Below, one piece after another: positions 22,925 to 36,300 of a DNA stretch of 64,000 nucleotides (position 1 is its first letter; every line of letters starts with the position of its first letter). The notes beneath the pieces are model-generated. The model saw nothing but the letters and a program-made list of their open reading frames with translations, was not told the DNA's origin and searched no databases. The stretch is from Phytoseiulus persimilis (lineage: Eukaryota; Arthropoda; Arachnida; Mesostigmata; Phytoseiidae). The stretch is from NCBI GenBank assembly GCA_037576195.1, contig CM075104.1, positions 15,640,211 through 15,704,210 on the forward strand, in the 5' to 3' direction. A program made the translations under genes and the position numbers.

Positions 22925-23878
22925 TTAGCCAACCGAGCATCCGACCAACTGGCCGCCAGCCTGTCGGGTTCGGTCCCGACACAGCGTCCGGTGACAAGCG
23001 GCCGCGTCATTAGAGATTTCTTCGAACGAGCGACATCCACTGGAGACGAGGAAAGTTGGAGGAAATCGGCACTCGATCCGGACTACCGATCGACCTGACT
23101 GAAAGCGGAACGGACACCCGAAAGGCAGATGAGCATGAGCCAGCTTCCAAATCACAGGTTGGCCTTCGTCGATCGGAACTCCTTCGACGCCGGAGCGGTC
23201 GGCTGCCGACTCGAGTTTGGTTTTCCCTGGACGAATTACACAGACTCCGCCACACCTGGTACACCGATTGAAGGGAACGAGTGGTGGGAGGAACGAGCAG
23301 CCGGCAGTAGAGAATCTCGGGGTCCAGGGGTGGATGCGGTCGCCGGAGGAAAGGCGGCGGATAAGTAGGAGTAGATGGAGGAGCAGTCGAAGTGTTTTGA
23401 GCTCAACGACCGAAATGAATTTCCCCGAAATTGGGCACTCTTCCAATCTGTGAGTGAGACGTAGAAGTTCAGCGAGCTCCCGGCCCATTAGGAGCGTTCG
23501 CTCTGCTCGGGGACAGAGTGAGGGTGTTGCCAGTGCTCGGGGAGGGCTGCCGTTGTGCGAGCCTTGCCAAACTTCAAGTTTGGACACGAGGACAGGACGC
23601 AGCTGGCGGACGAATGCCACTTGGACTTGCGACCAGGCCGACACATGAACGGTTGAGCCGATGCCCAGACGGAGAGACCAACGACTTGAAGTAAGCTCAA
23701 CTCGATTAATCAACCGCCACCCAAACAGGAAGCCCATGCAGCAACAGCTTGCCACGAGCAAGCGCAAGCCTACGTCACACATCGGCTGCCCTCGGACGCT
23801 GCCTCTGACTCTCAAATACAGCGATCGATCGGCAACGCGGCGAGACACCCTTCTCAGCTCGCGGGTCAGTGCTGACAC
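22925..23878 (-). other. 317-codon open frame of doubtful status
   Basis: The third longest uninterrupted frame in the window, on the minus strand. It is longer than expected by chance at this base composition. The translation is rich in Arg, Ser, Cys and Leu, has no signal peptide or known motif, includes a Leu-rich run (LLLHLLLLIRRL) and one CTRCGGVC cysteine pair set, and lacks the mixed Lys/Asp/Glu/Phe composition of the confident genes here. The opposite strand is also fairly open. It could be a lineage-specific gene, an exon of one, or chance in a locally GC-rich stretch. Confidence 0.15.
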
Positions 23879-23999
23879 TTGAACATCTTCGTCTGTTGGA
23901 GTTGCCAGGAAGGTCTCACGTCATTTCGGCGCCTCAGGTGCCTGGGTGGGATGGTTCATTTTTTAAAGCCTGTTCGAAACAACTTATCATATCTCCGTT

Positions 24000-26900
24000 A
24001 GCCGTCGGCTCTCGGGAAATGAAAGTAACAATTGAAAGCTCTCCCGAAAGACGACCCAATGCACCATACGGGATTCTGAATCCAGGGCATCTCGGGATAC
24101 ACAGGGCAGACAAGGGAGAGTATCGAACAGAAAGGATGAACTTCAGGGTCGGTTTCCTCCTCCCATCTGAGAAATGCTGTTCGCGTTGGAAAGCTCTCTT
24201 CTACCTCTACAGCTCACGTTTCATTCTCCGATTCAGATCAAATTCCTTCTAGCCATGTATGATAGAAGACGACGCTCTCATTCTGAGACGGAGCTCTATT
24301 CTTTCTTGGGAGCGGAAGGCTGGCTGCAGCATGCTTTGTCCTGCGAACTCGCGCGGGCATGATCTCGGGGAAAATCGAAGTCGTGGAACTGTTTGTCTCT
24401 CTCTCTGGCGATCAAGAGATCAGCGTGGAAATCGGACAAACTTGACCCAAAGCTTGATGGGGATTCGCGTCGGCGGCTGAGGAGGGAAAAAACTTTTGAG
24501 AGCTGAGCTTCATCAGACTACATATCGGGGATGAGACCCGTGAGGGCAAAAGGCCATCCGGAACGTTCGATGGTTGGCAGTTATTTAAACAGCGTCGGCT
24601 CTGCTGGGCGATCCTGCGGGGAGGGTGGCGCTTATCTTTAAAGGTTTCCTTGCTCACAGCGAGTCAACAGAGCGAAGTCAGTCTCTCGCCGAACAAGAAT
24701 CTCCCTCCTCTAAATGGGCTTCTCGTGCCGTTATCAGTTAGTTGGCGACCTATCTCCTGTTTCTGTGCGCTCTCTCGACCGCCTGCGTGTCTGGCCGCTG
24801 CCGGTGTTGCTGGCACCGCTCGCAGTGCTGACTCTCTCCGCCGACTGCGTTTCCTTCGCAATATAAAGTGTATATAGTCAGAGGCGACGAACCCTATGGG
24901 ACGAACTTCCGCCGGATCTCATTAAACACTTTAATGACCTCGATTCCGACAACCAATGACAAGATGGGGCTCGCTCGCCGGTTTCCTCGCCGGCCTGCGT
25001 GCGTGCGTGTCAAGAAAGCGGGAGAGACGATCGTCGCCAGACGAAAGTGCGTTTGTTCTCTCGCGACCTCGCTCAGCAAGACCAAACGCTCCGAAACCTC
25101 TCAGCGAGAAGAACCCAACTTGGAGCAGCGGATGCAAAAAATGTGGAACAACACTTGACCGAGCGTAGGAAGACCCGCATTACGGCAACGGTAAAAGCGG
25201 GTCGGGCGACCGTACGGGACCTGGGAAACCTAACTCTCAGATCATTCGAATGGTCTCCGGAATTTAGACGATGAACTCGAGTGGATGCAGCGCAGGACGG
25301 GCCGGCGCGAACCGTACGTGCGGTCTTCGTGGTCTCCGTGCTCGGTCGCAACTCGTGCTTAGTCAGGCACGAACAGGGATCAAGTTGTGCTTAACAAGAT
25401 CTGGCTGCGTATGTCGAGTCGGTCAGCTGTGAGCGCAAGATCCCACGAGAGCGACCGAAGAGTGGCGAAACCTCTCCGCGAGCCAGCTCTTGAGAAATGC
25501 TTAGGCAACGACCACTATTGTGAGCGAGTCCCGGCGCAGGCCCGAGTTCTGCCTCGCTCCGATGCCGCCGCACTGCGTAGCATTCGACAAGGATCAGACG
25601 ACAGGCTTCAAATGGGATCACGTACGATCGTGCTCCAATCGGCGGACAGCCGTCCGCTGACCACAGTTGTACGTTGCTTGACCATCAACGTTCACTCATA
25701 TTCATCGTGGACCTGCCAAGCTGAGAAGCAGGAGGATAGCGGCGCGGCGGGAGCGGCTCCGATCCCGAGCGTTGGGGAAACGTTTCGAGCGAATGGGTGT
25801 GGCAAACACTCGGTCCGTGGGAGATTCAGTCAGCTTTGAGACCATTTCAATTCAACCTGCGCCGTCATTTCCGTCTTCACATTGAATGACGCACGCTGCT
25901 CAATAGACAGCGCCAAAATGAACGAGGAGGACCCCTCTTATTGATGAGTGCTCTCCTCCGCCTCGTATTGGCCCCTCGCCAATCCGAACGATTCTCGTCG
26001 AAGCTGCTCGGCTCTTCGAACTCGTCTACCGAGCAGGAGGGTTCCCCCTCTCGATGACTCAGGATCGTCTTCAGTGGAGCTTCTCGCTGCGAGAGCGTTC
26101 CAGCGCACCAGTTGGTTCCAGGAGTTACCACATGTGATTTCAAGCAGCTGGTCAGATGGGTTCGGATTCTGTTCGATTCCCACATGCGGAATTCCTGCGA
26201 AAAATCAACCGCCAAAATCCAGCCACAACAGGTATGGGAGGGGTGGGGGTGAACAGAAATCACTGCATGGTGGCCGATGTCGACGCCCCGCAGCACTGGA
26301 TCGGTATGCGCCGGGTCTCCATTTCAATGAACCATTTCCGGTCGGAATGAGTCCGCAGAAATGAGTCGACTCTAGCGATAGGAGTGAAACACGCCCAGTT
26401 CAGAGGACCTTTCCTGGAACGAATGACTGAGATCCCGTGAGCTTGAGAACGGGGGCCCCGTAAACAACGAACTGCGGTGAGAATCGATCCTATCGACACA
26501 ATACAGGTCCCTCGGAGATCCCTTTCGCTTTCCTGGCACGGTCTGAACGGTGTGAGCTCGCTGTATTTGGACGTGGAATTTCGGAGTCCTTTGATCGCGC
26601 TTTCGACTTCATGCGTCAGTGCCTTGGCGATCAGCTGACTGTGGAATCAAGCTTGTTGTCAAAATCCGTGGAAACGCACGATGGTGTTTGAGAGGACAGG
26701 ACCCCAAATCTCGTATTCTCGAGTCTTGAGAAAATCTTCTCATCGAGGGATGACGAGGAAGCCTGGTTCTCACTGGTTCCGCAGAAAGGAACCACCGACC
26801 AATCGGGAGCCGGGTACCGATCTCACAGCCAGGGGTTTGTCGGGGAAGGCCGCGGGAACCGAGAACGGGCAGTCGACAATATCGCCCACGAGCTGCTTAC

Positions 26901-29560
26901 ATGTGAGTCGGATAGTGTGGGATGGATGGGGAGTGCCACTGACGTTGCTCGGAGAGGAGAATGTCGCGTGGCATCGGAGCAGGCAATTCATCAACTCTAC
27001 CTCTCGGCTGACTCCTTTTTGTATATTGGTCGGAACCGGGTCCGAGCCAGGCAGCCCCCTCCCCCCCGACCGCTCTCGTTAGGCCGGGTGTCTCTCAATG
27101 TCACCTGCCCGCAATTCCTCTGTAGACCTCACTCCTGCTTTGATCGCTTGTCTCAAACCTTCCAGTTATCTCGCTCTGCGGATCTGCCCGGAGCTTCCGT
27201 GACGAGTTCCCCGGTGCCGAGCGGGCTGCCATGAGCTCGTCTCCTCGAGGCGATCATCTCGATCACTCCCGCTGGTCTCTCCCTTCGCACGGACGAACAG
27301 TTTGGTATTAACATCTTGACGTGGACGGAAGCCGAAATGTGACACCCGACGAATGCCCTGGGCCACGTAGACTAAGTAAGGTGGACAAATATCGGATATG
27401 GAAAATGCACTAAGTGACAGTGATGGGCTGTGACACCTGTTCCTGGGGAAACAGGCTATTGGCAAAATTGTGTGATCGCTACATCTGTAGGAGCCCGTCT
27501 CTGGCGGCGTTCGCTTGCTCTGCCGCCACAGCAAGCATGCGGAGGACTCGGAGGATTCGAGCGAACGATGGCGTCTCAGGTCTGTGGGTCCCGATCATGA
27601 CCCAATTGGACTGCTTCAGATGTTCCTGGAGACATTCAACCGCCCGCAAGCCACTCGATCCTCGCGTGGATAGCGAGCGGAAGTTCGAGAATAATAGCAC
27701 GTCCTGTCAGAGAATGCCCGACGACAGTGTTGCGTCTCCCCAGCTACTTTATGGAGATTCATCGTGAGATGACGGATGACTCCGCGCGTTATGTTCTGCT
27801 TTCACTGCAAGCATTGGATCACGTCCTGGGCCTGGTGGGTCCACGCACGCGGGTCGCTAGCAGGCCACCAAGCGAGCATTCGGCCGATCACGCTCTGCCA
27901 TAACCAATCTGGCGAGATCCACGCATTCATCTTCCGTCACACTTCGGAGGCGGAGGAAAGAAGGAACCCGCGGACAAACGGCGGACCGGCGATCTAGCGA
28001 CCGACCGACTCGGTGTCTCTCCAAAGGTCACGGAGCATGAAGACACAGCTGCTGCCGCTCCCACCGACTGTCACACGCTCGTATATCTTCATCCACGTGC
28101 TCCTCCTCGGCGGGAACGCACGTGCATGTGCGGCCAGTGAGCGAGAACATAACGGCGCCAGCCCTGACGATTCCAGTTCGATAAATGCTCAAAGGTCTCG
28201 AGGTCCACTCTCAGAAGGAACGGACGAGCCCCGTGGGCCGGAATCGATCTCGAGAGTTTTGTATCGAATTCAAATCAGCCACGCCCTGATTCAGACCATC
28301 CATCGCGGAAGCTCATTCCACGACCACGGACAGCATACCCACGAGGCGTCGGAGTCGTGATCGAGCATCAATCGCTCATGTTGAGGAACCGATCACGCTG
28401 GGTGTCGTCGATGTCTGATCATGAACCTCACGCGGGAACTATGGAGCTCAGCATTGATGAAAGAGCTCGAAGAAAAGCCTGTCCGGCTGTGTTGGCCATC
28501 TCAGGCCTACGTACGGCCGACCGACTCGTAGTGGTGGTGGTTGCCATCTAATGATCGGTTTTGTTCCTTCGATAATTGATGTGAACCGAACAGCGAGCCG
28601 AGGGCTTCTCGACTCGTCGGCAAGTTTCCCGACTCGTGGTATGGTTGGCTAGAGCGAGCTGATGATCATCAGGTCGCCGCTCCGAATATCGCTACCACGG
28701 CCGCGGGGACGACGACGATCAATGATGCTTGCTCTCTTTGTCGTTGTCATTAGCAGCAAGAAACCAATGACAACCGGACGATTTTCCTTACCGTCACGTT
28801 ATCTCCACAAGCACGCAGTCAGCGACAGAGTTCTCCTCAATCGACCCCGCCGAATGATCACTCGAATATCGAACCAACGATCCCCGACCCCCCTCCCTGG
28901 CAAGAACGCCGACCGAGAAACTGGTCTGGAATCTAGCTCGGAGAAGTTGCCCCTCGGAGTGGCTGCTGGAAAACAAGATTGAGCTGAATGACATCGACTC
29001 GGCAGTATATCGGCAGCGGAAGAATGGGATTGAGGAAGAAAAGTGAAGTTCTCACCATGAGCTCAAATCGCACGAGTTCAGAGACGCCAATTAATTAAAC
29101 GTTGTATGAAAGCTGACCTCAGACTGCGCCTAATGGTGAAGATAATGAAGAACAAGTCATTATCGTTCATCAAAACGTCATTTAGTGATAACGTCACACT
29201 CTCGACGCACAGCGGAGGCACGCGGTCGGCCTCAGCATCCGAGCGAGCGAGCGAGCTTCAGAACGGACGAGCCACCGAAGACGGATCGACCAAGCGAACA
29301 GACGGAACGAGAGACGAACGAGACGGGGGAAACAGAATTTCCCGTTCCGCAGCACACTCGACAGGATCAGGAGAACATTTCCAGAATCATGAGCTCCGTC
29401 CCAGCTCGGACTCCACGGCGCGTTGAGACAGATCCTAAGCATCGATGTCGTCGAGAGAATCGAGGGAAGCTCGCGCTCGGTCGAACTTTCATAGGCACAT
29501 TGACCCGTCAAGAGTAACCCGACCTCTCAGTCATGGAGACTCTATGCTGACCGTTACTTA
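24000..29560. other. Gene-poor region; nothing firmly recognised
   Basis: No conserved domain was seen. A 107-codon plus-strand frame from ATG 28037 to 28360 begins with a weak signal-peptide-like stretch (SYIFIHVLLLGG) and contains a donor-like CCA/GTGAGC. It may be a first exon but is unsupported otherwise. GAGC/GAAC-type simple repeats occur near 29245-29330. Confidence 0.35.
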
Positions 29561-29563
29561 CAG

Positions 29564-30373
29564 AAGAGGAGTCGCGTCCTTACCTTCAATGAGTCTATGG
29601 AAGACGACTACGGTCCACAACAAGATTCTGAAATGGCACTCGAGGCACCCACACGATTAATGGCGATGATCACGATCGCCAACGCCACGGTCATCGGAAT
29701 GATGACAGTGATTTCCACGGTTTTGAGTCATTCATCCAAAAAAATATCTCTCTGGTCAATCTGTCACTTGCGCAAACGATCTCTCATCCGGGAACGGAGG
29801 AAAATCGTGGGGGCCTTCGTTATTATCGTCAGTCCCGAGCTGAAAGGCGCAAGCCAGGCTGAATGAAGTACTGACTCGGGGCATTGACCACTGTTGTCGA
29901 CGCTGTCGTCTCCCGCCCCGTAGCCCGTTCCTTTCATTTTCGTTCATTGGTGACCTGAGCTGCAGTTCTGAGCGCAAGCGAATTCTTTGCTGCCTGCTCC
30001 ACGCTTCTTGGATCTTCGGCCAACTAGCCTGGCGAGCTAGAAATCAGTTGGAAGGAACAAACGTAAGGTCGGCGTGGTCAACAAACTAAGGACTATGTAT
30101 TACTTTCAAGACCGCCTCTAGTTCCTCAGAGTCATCAAACATCGACCTCCAGCACAGGATCTCATTGACAGAGGCCTCCGGAGCTTGATACTCCTTGTAA
30201 TTTGGACGCTTGTGACCTCCTTTGTGGTTATGAAGGATGGCTCTCTATTACTCTGTGAGGATTGCCGTCAGAGAACGGCAAAGCTTTGCAGAAAGTTCAG
30301 AACATCGAAACCGAGAAGCCGTTCAATTCCGAGTGAGGATTTTCCCGAACCCGAGATGCTGAGCCCAAAATAG
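29564..30373 (+). CDS. Candidate two-exon membrane protein fragment
   Basis: After an acceptor (ACTTACAG, ending 29563) a frame is open to 29866. It holds ATG 29597 (MEDDYGPQQDSEMALEAPTR) and a hydrophobic stretch LMAMITIANATVIGMM. A second open segment starts after CAGCACAG at 30158 in the same phase and runs to a stop at 30373. It has another hydrophobic segment (SLILLVIWTLVTSFVV) and then a basic tail with two close cysteines (LCEDCRQR). A phase-0 donor such as ACA/GTGATT at 29708 would join them. The donor is weak, the 5' exons are unknown and no family is recognised. Confidence 0.2.
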
Positions 30374-33300
30374 GATTCTCTGAAGTTCCTCCTAGACTCG
30401 AGCGCGGTCGGATATCGGTTCTGCAGCAGCTGTTAGCTGCTGATCTTGTATTTTGTTTCATGGATTATGGTGTGAAGAAGACACCACAACATTCTGATAA
30501 ACTTTCGGCGGCAGGAACTTGTCGCACCATCGAACGTTTCTCGTGGAGATTCGGACATATTCTGCGGTTTCAGTGTTTGGATCACTCGTAATTCAGGATC
30601 CATCACCTGCTCAGATATCGGCGGCTATTCCACCACAATCCGGATACGGTGTCCTATTTTCATCACGACGCTAGTGACCGCAAGGCTGAATACGGAGTAA
30701 GGCCTAAGCGGGAGGTGTCAAACAGCATGAAACTCTGGAAGGATTTTCGCACTGGTTCCCTCACTCCACGTGGGCTGTCCTCACTCGTGGCTGTTCCTCT
30801 CCGGCTCGCCGAGATGCCGTAAACAGGCCCACATAGTAATCGACTCATTTATGAGACATTCAGCTATGAGGACTCCTTTCATCTGAGTGATCTTTTGTTG
30901 TCGAAGAAAAGCTGTCATCAGAGTGCTTGCCTGCTTGCACTTGGCAATAAACGAAGCCATCCATGAAGGTGGGTATGTGAGGGGCCTGAAGCGAGCTGCT
31001 CTATATAAAGATGTATTGAGATGTCCCCTTGCGTGAAGTTCCCTCTTTGCTGGCTGGCATCTCCGGCAGTGGTGGAGCCAGTGGGAGCGGCCGACATCGA
31101 ACGAACGGGAAGGAAACGGGCGTGACGACGAATTTATGGACACGCTATTGGAATTCTATTACTCTTCCAAGGACGGCAGTTCGCTCGACGGATCTAGAGC
31201 AGCAGCAGCTCAGGCGTTTCGCTGAGTTTGGCTTGAATTCTTCCTCCGGCATCCCCCTTTCAGAGAATGAACTTGGTTCCATGACAAACTGACTGGAACT
31301 TGTTCGCCAGCTTACCGACTGGCTGTGAGGCGACCGCGGCTTGGAGCAGGGAGCCGAATCGAAGCTATCGGACTCCATTCACAACGAAGCGAAGTACAAT
31401 CCATCTGCTGCCTTCGATAGTCGTACAGTTTGGCGCCGAATCGGCGTCTCAGACATAGACTAGCGCGCCGACAGTTTGACGACAGCTTGTCGAGCGGAAT
31501 ATTGACCGAGGAGAACTTAGTCACGGTGCGATGCCCGTATGCCTTCCTCAGGAAGCCTGCTCCCTTCCCGATGTCACATGCGATAACCGGAATGAATGCA
31601 TGACAGGGGAACTTGCCCAATTAGATCTCTATTTGAGCGTCACAGTAGTCAAAGCTCTCGACTCGGAAAGGAGCGGGAATCCGGTGGAGAACGAGGTATT
31701 CGATTCTCATCAACGTTCGAACGGAGGCTTCCTCCAACAATTTTTCGTCCCAATCTTGTCGGGAGGATAAGACGATACAAAATTGCATGAAATTTGAAAA
31801 TCTAAAAAGTGAGTTCACACTTCTCTGAGATAGCTGGGCGCAACCCTTGCAACGGAACGTTCCTTTTTTACCCAGGACGATAGCCGGTTCTGTTACCTCG
31901 GAGTTGAAGGTTTCGGCCCCAGGAATCATACATTCCTTAGCCGACAAACTGGCTCACTTTGAAGCTTCAACAGGTTTGCGAAGTTTGCTTGGATTCCGTT
32001 TCCCGAATCATGATGCCTCCGTCGGACTTCCCGGTTTCTATCCTCCGATTTTCTGGTCGAGGAAGCACGATAGTTGATGTCCTAAACGACCACGGGGTTT
32101 GATCCCGCTGTTAGCGCAGTTGATGGAAATCAGCGATTCCGCGTATTCCCACTGTTCTCGTCACCGAAGATAGAGATCGGGAATTCTGGCGAGAGCAACG
32201 TGATCCGGAGTACGGAATTCAAGCACGCTATGAATTCCGTCTCGAGCGAACGTTTTTTTCTCCAGAAGTTACAGAAAAGGCAGCGGTGCGCGCTTAATTT
32301 TCAACAGAACGGAGTCGAGAAATTCGCGTTTCCGTCAAAAACGAAGGGAATCGCCAATACGAGAATGCCAGTCTGAGTGGAACCCAACCACGGCGCAGAT
32401 TTCAGCTCATTCGGACGTTCCGTCAGGAAGTTACGTAGGAAAGCAGGGGTGCGCGCACAATTTTCACAACAGAGTGTATATTGAATGAATTTGAAAGAGT
32501 TGGAATGTGAGCAGTTTTTGTATGCATGCGATTCCAATCCAAGAGGACTGGTGAGCTGATCCTTGTTTCATTTTCAACTCTGCAGATGCCGGATGAAGAG
32601 CATTCCGAGAACACAAACGTGACATTCGTAGCACACGAATATTTCTCATCATTCGTGCGAAGGTACACTGTGCACTCCCGAGAACGAACATAAGCTCTAT
32701 GCCATGAATGAAATCCTCTATCCGATTCCGGGCGAGATTCACGGAACGCCGACAAGCAGTGCGTGGGGATCGGCAAGAGTACAAAAGTCCGGAACCAAGA
32801 TCAAATAGGCGAATGTTACATTTGTCTTCTTGATGGGTTTGTCGTCCGGATTCCTTGAGCTGCTCTATGAACGCGGGAGGACGCCGTAGATAGTCGCATG
32901 ATGCCGTTTTGTGGCCAGAGAGTCGCTTGAAACGAGAATCAGCTCAATCGCCTCCTTTGAACGAGAATGGGGTTTCGAGAAATGCTCAGTTTCCAGCTCT
33001 TCTAATTTATTCTAGGATTCATTGAACTTGTTAACCAACAAAGAAGACACGGTTGCCCGCGGATCATGGAGGGTGTTGTTCCGGAGGCCAGCGCCCTCCT
33101 TCTTTTGTTACCAGGTCGCGTCTAGGACCGTTCATTATGCGGATGGAAAATGGAATATTCACAGCCCTGGTTGAACACCGAGTCTCCGTCTTGAAGTTCA
33201 ATCCAGATTTTTCGGGAGGAGGGACGGCACCTTCGAAATTTCCGATTCCCGCGCCAAGCGGTCTTTCGCCCAGCTACGCCCTCGAGATTAACCGAGTCAG

Positions 33301-36300
33301 CGGTCAGACGCAGAAATAACGCTCTTCGGAATATTATTTGGGGAACGTTAGCGATACGCTGGCCTCGTGACACTGCGGGGACGCTTCGAGGAGAAAGACG
33401 AGCGAACTTGCTTGACAGACAAGCAAAGCCCCTGCTCCGGTCGTGAACCATGAAGTTGAGTGGAAGAGGAAAATACGAAGGAGAACCGCCCACAAGTCTG
33501 CGTGAGACCCGGGTCGACGGTCGCCGCCGCGAGGCATGGCCCGATCCGAGCGTGTGTTCCTCCGACATCGGTTGGCCTCGCCCAGATTCTAATAACTCCG
33601 ATGGTGTGATACGCTTTCGCGGGAATCTAATCTCCCACCGAATCGAGAGCTTCCAGAGTTCGTTTTCCGTCGCCAGCGAATTCACTGGCGAGAAACCTGC
33701 CGTGGGGAACGTTCAACCCGGCTCGTTCGTGGCCTGTGAACCAGATGCTGGCGGATCGCGGACGGAACGAGAACTCGTTGGCCTCCTTCGGCTCTGCTCG
33801 AGCGGAGAATCCACCTGCATCAAGGATATCCGATGAAGCAGATATCGTCGCTCTGTTCGTAGCGAACATTTTCTGGCTTCGCAGTCGGAGATTCGTTCCC
33901 TGCAGCCAAATGGCAATCCCGTGATCGGTTCTCGTTCCGTCCTTGGAAGCCGTGTGCAGGCAGCTCCGCTCGTCTCTGAGCTTGTGGGAACGAACAATGT
34001 TCCCGAAGCGGAATCATCTTGATCCGAGGAGCGAAGGCCGCCTCTCGAAGGCCAACTTCCCGTGTAGCCGAGACCAGGAAAGACCGCGCTTGAAACGGCT
34101 CATTCCTCTCCGGGCTGGATGGGAGTCCAGCAGATGAAATGCGGTGGGAGACAGTGAAGGAATCCTCCCACTTCCGTCATCCACGTGACTCTCGCTCGAG
34201 CCGAGAGTATAGACAGCAATGATATATCCAGCGGGGGCATTCAGTCGGTAATAGCGCACGGTTCCGAGCTGGTATTTCCATATCTAGAACTTTGGATCGT
34301 TCCTCCGTTGGGTACTTTCAGTCCTCCCTGGCTTCACAGCTGACCGAAAGCGGCTGTCAATCATGAGGTCGATCCTGATTTGCCTTTCCTCTCGAAGACG
34401 CGAATCACCCCCTATAAGCCCAGAACCATGATCGAAGAAACTCGGCTGATCCGAATGCTCTCACTCAGTTAAATTATTACCCCATCGCCAGTTTAACACC
34501 CGGCGGAAAAACTCGCTCCGCGGAAAGCATGGCTCTCATCTGGAACTAGTCCAGCGTTGTCAGAGACCTGGAAGAGCAGGAGCGTAACAGTTGAGTCTCA
34601 TCATACAGGGTGGTCATCTTCTCCTTCATTCGCATGAATCGATCGAGGGTTGTATCTCTTCGAGCGACTCAAAAATATCATTTCTTTTCACTTGTTCCAC
34701 AAAACTGACCGAGAAACTCCTAGAGTCAACCGATCGAGTTTGGAGGTGTCTGGCTCGACTCGTGATAGGATGGTGCTTGAACGTCAGATAACTACACTTT
34801 TTTTCCCCGGATATGAAAGAAGGGTGAACAATCGTTCCAACCTTGACGTCAAGAGCTGGCCTCTTGACAGAATCGCTGCATTCGCGCCGCGTCTCCTCAG
34901 GGAAACCGGATTCGAGGAAATTCCCGGTGGCAAAGAGTTCTTCGATTGGTCCAAAGTACCTGACGACGGAATTGCTGCATCGATCCCACGTTTCTTCTCT
35001 TTTGAAAACCGAGCGTTTCCAGCTTTCCGTTCTGAGAGGGGTAATGAGCGAGATAAGAAAAGGTGAAAAAGTTCCCGACCTACGATGAGGACCCTTCGTG
35101 TAAATCGCGACCTGGGAGCGCTCGAGAGAGTTGTTACTTGACGAGCGGATGGCATAGTTTTTGAGCTTCACTTCGGGGGCGGGTACTTCTCGTAACCGAT
35201 CGATTGTCGGTGGTGAAGTGGGTGACCGTATTATTCCTATAATATATCGTTGGATATTGCATTGAGCCCGGTTCAGGCTAGGGAGCACCGGCGTTTCTCG
35301 AAGAATCGATCGCGGAGCGCCGGAAGGCACTGCAGTTCTTCAAAGTCTGCGGATCACCCGGATCTGAACCTCACCTGCTGTGGGAACAGTACCGCAAGCT
35401 GAGTTCAGACCGCTCCAACTGGATCAACCAGTGGAGCGATTCTCATTCTTCGGGAATGTTGCGGGCGTGCTCGAATCCGACAAAATACTCCGAACAGAGC
35501 TCGGGTGGAATTCGCGGAAGTCAAAGGGTCTGCGCGTCGCACTTTCGGCCTTGGATGCATAAGGAAGAGGTTCCGAAGTCCTCGCTCAAGAACTGCCATG
35601 AGCCTGGAGAACATTCGTGTTCCGCAAGAACAAGGGAATCTTGGAGATAACAGAACTCTCACGGCAATATCTGTCTCAACTCTGTCGTGTCTCGAGGCTG
35701 ACGATCCATGGCTCACCGCAACATTCGCCTTTGCTCTCCGGCAGCTTGTGGGAAGAATAATGTATCCCGCTGAACTCGATAGTCATTAGAACGTCCTTCG
35801 CTGAGCTCGGGAACAGATTCGTTCGGAAATTAATAAAGCTGCGGTTTAGAAAGCGAGCCAGGAACAATCGTCTCTAGAAACCATAGCTTCCACAGAAGCA
35901 GTGTGACGGCGCACACTTGCTGCTCCCACACATATTGCTGTCAGTCGTCGGAGTGAAGCTTGGCCGAAATGAATGAGTCATTGGAGAGAAATGAAGAAAA
36001 ATGAAGCAATATTGCGCCTAGCTGTTGCCGCAGAAACTTTTGCGCCCTTGAGAGAACGAGCTTCTGCTGCTGGAGTCGCTGTTAGCGTGCCTAGCCCGCC
36101 AGCGAACTCGGGGATGGTCGGGGTTGGCGCACCGACTGAGACTTTGATCGCCCGGCGCGAACCTCTGTCCCCCCGCAGCGCCCCGGCACCGATCCCGCAA
36201 CTATCGCGATATAATGAGCTGTCAAATAAATGGAACGAACAAAAGCAGGATTTCAATCAGTTAACCAGCGGAGGTGTGCACGTTTCAGTGAAACCATTTC

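Noticed and set aside
31312-31947. Minus-strand open region with RQDWDEKL, reminiscent of the end of Gypsy-type integrase cores.
   Set aside because: Only one short motif fits; the flanking residues do not match the family, so it is too weak for an element call.
34626-35330. 234-codon minus-strand open frame.
   Set aside because: No motif, and two plus-strand frames across the same span are just as open and protein-like.
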